A DNA stretch of 64,000 nt from Dryomyza anilis. Its lineage: Eukaryota > Arthropoda > Insecta > Diptera > Dryomyzidae. The position numbers and the translations under genes were made by a program. Shown here piece by piece: positions 58,740 to 64,000 of the stretch (positions are counted from its first letter, which is position 1; each line of letters opens with the position of its first letter). Location of the stretch: NCBI GenBank assembly GCA_951804985.1, contig OX638133.1, positions 6,344,501 through 6,408,500 of the forward strand, written 5' to 3'. A model generated the notes under the pieces. The model worked only from the letters and a program-made list of their open reading frames with translations. It ran no database searches and was not told the DNA's origin.

Positions 58740-59560
58740 TAAAAATAAACTTTCCGAGTGGAGATTTAGTTCAATCATTATCAGATCAGGTTGTCCGATT
58801 TCAAGCAAGGTAATGGAGTTCACGTCAGTACTAATTCAAAACGTGACGTTATTCGAAGTTGTTATCCTGATCAGGTTGCCTAAAATTTCCCTTATCCTTA
58901 CCTTATATCATTCAATGTATATTTATATTCTTCTGAAACTACCCGAGTGTAAATTTAGTTCAGAATGCCATCATTGTCTGATTAGGCTGCCTGATTTCAA
59001 ATAAGGCAAAGATCAGTGCCTGATTCAAAGATCAGTGCCTGATTTGAAGTTGCTATCCTGAAAAGGGGCCCTATTCTGGTTTGATGAGAAATATGAAATG
59101 AGAATGAAAATGAAACAAAAAATATTTTTTGCATTATTATCTGAATATGAAAATATTATTTATCTCATTTTCATTCTCATTTTATATTTCTCATTAAACC
59201 AGAATAAGGCCCCTGGTTGCCTGATCTTGCTTCTTTATTTAACCCTTATCCTAACTTTATATCAATCGATGTATATTTAAAATCAGGTCCTATCGATGGA
59301 TCAGATTGCCATATGTGGATTTAAAATTAGGATTACCCTAGTCGACTCTGATCTGGATCATTTCATGTGACCCAAGGGTCAGGTATGGAAAAAAAATCCG
59401 AATTAAAAAAAAATAATCCACCCCACGGATTTTTTTGTTTTTTACGATATCCTATCAGGTCCTATCTATGGATCAGATTGCCTTAGGTAGATTTAAAATT
59501 AGGATTACCCTAGTCGACCCTGATCTGAATCATTTCAAGTGGGTTTTGGTCAGGAAAACA
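58740..59560. mobile_element. further CCCGAGTGGAAATT-type elements, nested and broken
   Basis: Left ends at about 58757 (ccgagtggagatttagttc) and 58938 (cccgagtgtaaatttagttc) start parallel copies sharing aacgtgacg, gaagttgttatcctgatcag and ggttgcctgatc. The second is split by the 149-bp MITE at 59065. tatctatggatcagattgcc and gattaccctagtcgac are duplicated near 59295-59350 and 59465-59520. Confidence 0.55.
59065..59213. mobile_element. 149-bp MITE with GGGGCCCTATTCTGG ends
   Basis: About 50-bp inverted arms: ggggccctattctggtttga on the left, taaaccagaataaggcccc on the right, with tgagaatgaaaatga / tcattttcattctca inside. It is inserted in a copy of the CTGATCAG-rich family, breaking its tatcctga...ggttgcctgatc text. 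Confidence 0.85.
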
Positions 59561-60743
59561 GAATTAATTATCATTAAAAACTTATTTGAATTATGGTCAA
59601 TCTGTTTTGCATATTTTTTGCATATTGCATATAAGTTGCATATTTATTGCATATTTGAGGCATAATTTTTGTATAATTCATCCACATTTTTCGTATAGAC
59701 GCGCGTTTAATGATTTATGTAGATTACCAGACTAATTTAATCTAAAAAAAAAGAAAGATACCGACCATGATACCGATATTTCTTGACATTTTGATTTTGT
59801 AGTTCTAATGTATTTTGTCGCGTCTTTAAAAATATTACTAAGTTCTTCGATAAATTTTAGTTGGAGTTACTAACTTTGATATTGATATGATTTCATTGAT
59901 AAAAACATATCAGATATTTTTTTTTAAATATCTTCATTTTTAATAGACGATATAAGGAACGAAATTGAAAATGTTTAAGCGACTCGAAGCCTCCAAATGT
60001 CTTCATTTATTCTCAAAATGGCTTCGATATTTAGAATTCGGATTTCACTGCAAATTCTCCATATCGATTTTCTTATATAATCATTTTTAGGAGTTGACAT
60101 TTTCAATAAAATTCTATGAAAATTGTTTTGTTTCGTAATATTTTCATTATGATATCAAAACGAACGCCATACTTGCTTCCTTAAATCCATCATTTCGTGC
60201 CTATAATGTCTTGTGATGTTGACCGTTCGTTTTTGCACATACAGTGAACATTTAGAAAATTCATTGATTATGATTGTAAAAATAAATAATTTTTATTTTT
60301 TTTTAGGATAATGTTCTTTTTTATTCATAATATGTGTTGAACACTAAAGAAAAACGTGTTTTTTTTAAATTATGAGGATCAAATATATTTTTTCACTATT
60401 TTTACACTTATTTTAATATAAAAAACCTGCATATTTTCGGAAAATCATTTTGCATATATTCAGAAGTTATAATTCCAAAAATACACAAAAATCAACAATA
60501 TCAAAAAAAGTCCAAAAATTATGAATTATTTTAGGTGGATGAAATCCAAAAAATCAGGATGGATTTTTTTTTGGAGTGCAGAAAAAAACCCAAACCTGCC
60601 TTTGGTAGAAATGTCTTATCGTATTCTGATCAGGTACGGATGATAAATAACGTTAACCAGTTTCCACTCGGGTAGATGAAAAGTAATTCTAATCAAACCA
60701 AAATGTCTTGTGACTAAGGCGCCATCTCGTGCATTTTCGCTAT
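59561..60743. other. Orai intron 1, AT-rich, minor repeats
   Basis: A TTGCATAT-type run lies at 59605-59660 and a lone cactcggg element end at about 60667. No gene seen. Confidence 0.35.
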
Positions 60744-61040
60744 ACTAGCAGGGACACGACCCGTTCTTGTACACACTATTTTTCTAGAAAACTGTGTAAC
60801 TGTTCGCTATGTCAAATAAAAGCATGTCATTAGTTAAGTTAGCTAAAATTTAACAACCAGAGTTTGCTATTAATAGAAAACTGTTTATTTTGAGTGTACT
60901 TTAAATTAAGTTTAATTGTATAGTAAAAAATATTAAAATTTATATTTGAACTGATTACTAATTGTCTTTTCGTCTGTAAAATTTAACGAAATTCGGTCGG
61001 TTTGATTAGGAATTATAGTGGTTTGAAAAATATCCAAAAA
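60744..61040 (-). mobile_element. Helentron/INE-1-like fragment
   Basis: actagcagggacacgacccg at the left is the complement of a CTAGT-type 3' terminus like that at 50713. The text aacgaaattcggtcggtttg near 60986 resembles INE-1-type interiors. It lies just upstream of the Orai exon 1B leader. Confidence 0.4.
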
Positions 61041-61463
61041 TTTAATGTAAGTTTAAACTTGCACTGAATTACTGTATCTTAGACATTAAAATTTACAAAA
61101 AAAATATAGTGAAAATAATTTAAATTTAACTAAAGCTTTTAAATAATAACACCTCCGTAATTTTATTGTGCAAATAAAAATAAAATAAAGCAAATCCAAT
61201 ACCAAAAATACATCAAGTGATAATTGTTAAAGCAAAAACACTCAAATTAGACACGAGTGCTTTTCGTTTCTACTCATAAAAAAATAAATACTCAAGAGCA
61301 ACAAAAACTGTCAACAAAAAATACAAATCAAAACCGTGCTCAAAACAAAAAATAAAACTGAAAAAAATCAACGCCATAGTAGTGAACTCTTGTGATCGAG
61401 AGCACCCTTCCTTCCCTATAACTCACAAATGTCGCCACCGTCGTATTAGCACCACCTTTATCA
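61041..61463 (+). promoter_or_regulatory. upstream/leader region of Orai exon 1B
   Basis: A-rich, CAA/AAA-type leader sequence (caagagcaacaaaaactg, atcaaaaccgtgctcaaaac) that turns GC-rich from about 61380 into the coding part. No clear TATA box. Alternatively an upstream exon could splice into this region. Confidence 0.35.
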
Positions 61464-62087
61464 ATGAGCTCACCCGCCGCCAGTCGGCGAGAACACCACC
61501 AACAACGACGACGACACGACGAATTGTACTCGAGTATGCGGTTGGCACGCGCGAAATTAACTCACAGCAGCCTATTTCTTAGTGAGAATGCGCTCGCTCA
61601 AGAAGAGACGGCCAATGTTGAACCAGACGACGATGCGGCGACGCCGCTCACGAGCCGCCACTCACACTCAACGCTGCCCAGCATAATCCCAGCCGCCGCA
61701 TTGGCAGCCACAGCGATTGCAACTGCACCAGTAGCACCGCCAGTATTGTCATTGCCCACCGTCGGTAACAGTGGTGCTGCTGTCGCTGGTTCCGCTCTCT
61801 ACGCTACGACGCATCCATTTCTGCCGCACGACTATAATTTTTGTGATTCGTGTCGACCGTTGCGTTTTCATCAGACCAGTTCGTTGACGGCGGGTCATCA
61901 TCATCATAGCGCCAGTCCGGGTCCCATCGTTCCACAGCAGGGTTTCGGTGGTGCCGCCGTCACATGTTCAACGCGTCTACTGCGTCATTCGAGTTCGTCG
62001 CGTTATAATTTATCGCCTTCGCTGCCGCCGCCTTCGCAGGCCACGCCACATCAATTACGTTCATTTCATCAGTTTTCTCGTTTTCAG
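61464..62087 (+). CDS. olf186-F: Orai alternative N-terminal coding segment (exon 1B, isoform-specific)
   Basis: 208 codons from ATG at 61464 (tatcaATGag), in frame and continuous with the shared exon at 62088. GC- and CpG-rich codon use, unlike flanking DNA, supports real coding. The product is disordered: basic [14 protein letters not shown] start, alanine-rich [20 protein letters not shown], a His run [11 protein letters not shown] and proline/serine blocks. No domain is seen. The conserved segment downstream would be preceded by about 229 residues instead of about 156 in the exon 1A form. The start is chosen as the first in-frame ATG; an ATG at residue 25 (MRLARAKL) is an alternative. An overlapping frame (61382-61582) is a shadow. 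Confidence 0.7.
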
Positions 62088-62237
62088 CCACACCGCCGTA
62101 CTACCAGCAGCAGCATGTCACAGTCCGGCGAGGATCTGCACTCGCCCAGCTATCTGTCGTGGCGCAAGCTGCAGCTGAGTCGCGCCAAGTTGAAGGCGTC
62201 CAGTAAGACATCAGCGCTGCTCTCAGGATTTGCTATG
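62088..62237 (+). CDS. olf186-F: Orai calcium channel, shared exon 2 (STIM-coupling N-terminal helix)
   Basis: 50 codons. The acceptor is cagttttctcgttttcag/CC at 62087/62088 and the donor atg/GTAAGT at 62237/62238, both phase 0. It encodes [12 protein letters not shown] then [18 protein letters not shown] and [10 protein letters not shown]. This is the highly conserved cytosolic extension of transmembrane helix 1, which contacts STIM and lines the inner pore (human Orai1 residues about 74-100, where the residue equal to human Arg91 is Lys). The pore glutamate of the VAMVEVQ segment must lie in the next exon, beyond the window. Near identity to human and Drosophila Orai makes the call secure. 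The acceptor lies inside the exon 1B frame, so the same bases act as coding sequence or intron end depending on the promoter. Confidence 0.97.
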
Positions 62238-62416
62238 GTAAGTGATTTTCAAACTAATCTTATTAAATGTTTGTACCAAATGTTTGTTGATGCAAAATGA
62301 AATTGATACAAAATGAAATTGATACAATTTAGTCAATCGTGTGATTCGAGATTAAGTATCTGATCAAAACTATTTTGAATGTCTTCCTTATAGCTTGGCA
62401 ACTTTTCAGAATCTCT
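62238..62416. other. start of the next Orai intron
   Basis: gtaagtgattttcaaac, AT-rich, no feature. Confidence 0.6.
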
Positions 62417-62643
62417 TATACCTGGTTTTTACTATGTCATTTTGTGTCATATTTGTTTTCTTTACATTATGATTGCGACGCAGAAACTGTCCAAAATTAA
62501 AATGTTCATTAACCATGTCAGTCGATATCAAAATGCCAACATGTTGGCATATTTTTAGAACTTTGCCATATCGAAAAACAACAAATTTGAGAAATTTTCG
62601 AACATGAAACTGACACAAAATGACATAGTGAAAACCAAGCATT
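62417..62643 (+). mobile_element. MITE with ATGCTTGGTTTTCACTATG-type ends, copy 1
   Basis: Left cctggtttttactatgtcat, right atgacatagtgaaaaccaag, inverted ~30-bp ends around tttgtgtca / tgacacaaa. The interior contains gcagaaactgtccaaaatta. Confidence 0.83.
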
Positions 62644-62670
62644 AGATTCAACCCAATTCGTCGACTGTAT

Positions 62671-62865
62671 AATGCTTGATTTTCACTATGTCATTTTGTG
62701 TCACTTTCGAATTGGCAAAGATTACAAAAAAAAGCCAACATGGTGTTATTTTGATTTCGTTTGACATGGATAATAAACATTTTAATTTTGGACAGTTTCT
62801 GCTTTGCAATTATAATGTAAAGAAAACAAATATGACACAAACTGACATAGTGAACACCAAGCATT
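62671..62865 (-). mobile_element. same MITE family, copy 2, opposite orientation
   Basis: aatgcttgattttcactatg at the left, actgacatagtgaacaccaa at the right. The interior aattttggacagtttctgc is the complement of copy 1's block. Together with copy 1 it makes a ~450-bp inverted pair in the Orai intron. Confidence 0.83.
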
Positions 62866-63274
62866 AGGAAGCTCTTACTGTCAGTCTATTAGTTCCTATA
62901 GTAGAAATTTAACTAATTAGGATAGATATGATCATCACCAGATCATGCTGTCCGTGTAATTGGTCGGCCTTTGGAAAGAAAAATATTCAATAGTACCTGG
63001 CTATTTTCAAAATAACTTATTGTAAGTCAATGACTCAATTATCGAACTGTATTACTAATTTCGTCACTGCGGGTTGAAAATTGCCTAAACATATTTGGAT
63101 ATGGTAATGATGTTTTTCCTTTTTGTCGATAGTTTATAAATCTAAACTTAAATGCTAAATAAAATCTGTTTCGAATACCGATCAATTGTTATAAAGTTTT
63201 CTAAGAATTTTTAACTTCGTCAATTAAGGCTGTATTGCGAACTTTTCTAAATTTTAGCCCAATAGTAGTAGTAG
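62866..63274. other. Orai intron, nothing recognised
   Basis: AT-rich DNA without supported features. Confidence 0.35.
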
Positions 63275-63550
63275 TACCATCGGTGGCTCGTTTGGTTAGT
63301 GCGTTGGACTACGGGTCGAAAAGTCTCGATTTCGATCCTTGTGACTGTCAACATTTTTTTCATAGAAAATATTCCTTGCGACGCTACCTCTCGGCAATCA
63401 ATGGCAAACCTTTGTCTATGAAACGGCTTCCACCCGCCGTTCAAATTCGGCATTAAACTGTAGGTCCCACCACTTTGAGTACAAATATAATGCACAGCTC
63501 AATGTGCGAGAGAGCTCGGCCTAAGTTTACTACAAACGCCAAACTATTAA
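63275..63550 (+). mobile_element. diverged, older copy of the tRNA-derived SINE
   Basis: Head taccatcggtggctcgtttgg, anticodon-arm region gttggactacgggtcgaaa, then the family body (cgctacctctcggcaatcaa, ttcggcattaaactgtaggt, ctcggcctaagt) and tail ccaaactattaata. Head and body are both changed at many positions. Its anticodon-position triplet reads ACG rather than GCG, which suggests an arginine-tRNA-like origin of the family. Confidence 0.8.
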
Positions 63551-63729
63551 TATCTCATAACATTGTGCTGTAATTTTCAATTCCAATAGCGGTTATACTC
63601 GTTTTCACAACCGTTATTACGTTTCAGTAATTACGTTTGTATTTATTGGGAAGACGAAACTAAATTGAAGTGGTTTCCAAATCGATTATCATCCCTGCAG
63701 TGAAATGTAAACTAGTAGCATAAATATAA
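63551..63729. other. Orai intron, nothing recognised
   Basis: AT-rich DNA without supported features. Confidence 0.35.
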
Positions 63730-63985
63730 ATTTCAAAATATATTTTCTTTTTTAATTTTTTTTGATACGTTTCTCTACGAAACAATATTTTAACTGGTTT
63801 TCTCTGCATCCATTTTAACTAGAAACCGATCTAGAAACATGGTTAATAATATAAATACTACAATATTATTAACCATGTTTCTAGATCGGTTTCTAGTTAA
63901 AATGGATGCAGAGAAAACCAGTTAAAATATTGTTTCGTAGAGAAACGTATCAAAAAAAATTAAAAAAGAAAATATATTTTGAAAT
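63730..63985. repeat. perfect palindrome, two 123-bp arms around a 10-nt loop
   Basis: Arms 63730-63852 and 63863-63985 are exact reverse complements wherever I compared them, including the T8/A8 and T6/A6 runs; the loop is aaatactaca. It contains gatacgtttctctacgaaac, tgcatccattttaactag and aaaccgatctagaaac. No repeat family in this window matches. It could be a young foldback element, an inverted duplication or an assembly artefact. Confidence 0.95.
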
Positions 63986-64000
63986 ACATGTCATAAAGGG

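Noticed and set aside
61948..62178. A 76-codon frame within the Orai exon
   Set aside because: Shifted-frame shadow of the conserved Orai coding sequence.
63235..63495. Frames of 73-82 codons on both strands
   Set aside because: They run through the body of the old SINE copy.

Overview
The window is nuclear DNA of a higher (schizophoran) fly. It is AT-rich, has long introns, Drosophila-type CAA/AAC-rich leaders and glutamine-, asparagine-, serine- and alanine-rich coding exons, and carries a rosa-type (DD41D) mariner and tRNA-derived SINEs. It is not compact like D. melanogaster; a calyptrate or tephritid fly is likely, but I cannot name the species.

Only two host genes can be supported, both on the + strand. 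(1) A single long coding exon at 37231-38268 encodes an IP3-receptor-interacting (KRAP/ITPRID/TESPA1) domain protein, probably the orthologue of Drosophila olf186-M. A leader of about 2.8 kb precedes it and carries 11 exact TCGTTAC motifs plus diffuse ~200-bp repeats. (2) The 5' part of the store-operated calcium channel gene Orai (Drosophila olf186-F) has one first coding exon at 46284-46691, a shared exon at 62088-62237, and an alternative in-frame N-terminal extension at 61464-62087 that reads straight into the shared exon. The shared exon ends just before the first pore-helix residues VAMVEVQ; the remaining exons lie beyond the window. The two genes work in the same pathway: KRAP-type proteins license IP3 receptors that empty ER calcium, and Orai refills the cell after emptying.

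Region by region: 1-2.6 kb holds a mariner transposase and a 927-bp foldback element in older repeat DNA. 2.7-8.5 kb has two weakly supported non-coding exons, MITEs, a SINE, a repeat with a GTCT microsatellite, and a 0.9-kb TTTCTTTA array. 9.3-9.6 kb is a SINE. 10.2-19.7 kb is a 9.5-kb satellite of ~205-bp units. 20.6-33.6 kb is a dense field of short inverted-repeat elements (at least six families), a second foldback copy, decayed coding fragments and a full-length SINE. 34-38.3 kb is the KRAP-domain gene. 38.3-46 kb is AT-rich DNA with MITEs. 46.3-62.2 kb is Orai; its 15.4-kb first intron contains a small ~180-bp tandem array related to the satellite, a Helitron/Helentron-like element with a 15-bp minisatellite core split by a SINE, two more SINEs and a CTGATCAG-rich transposon cluster. 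62.2-64 kb is the next Orai intron, with an inverted pair of MITEs, a diverged SINE and a perfect 123-bp-arm palindrome.

Most of the remaining sequence is AT-rich DNA without recognisable genes on either strand. No CRISPR, rRNA or genuine tRNA gene was seen; the tRNA-like segments are SINE heads.
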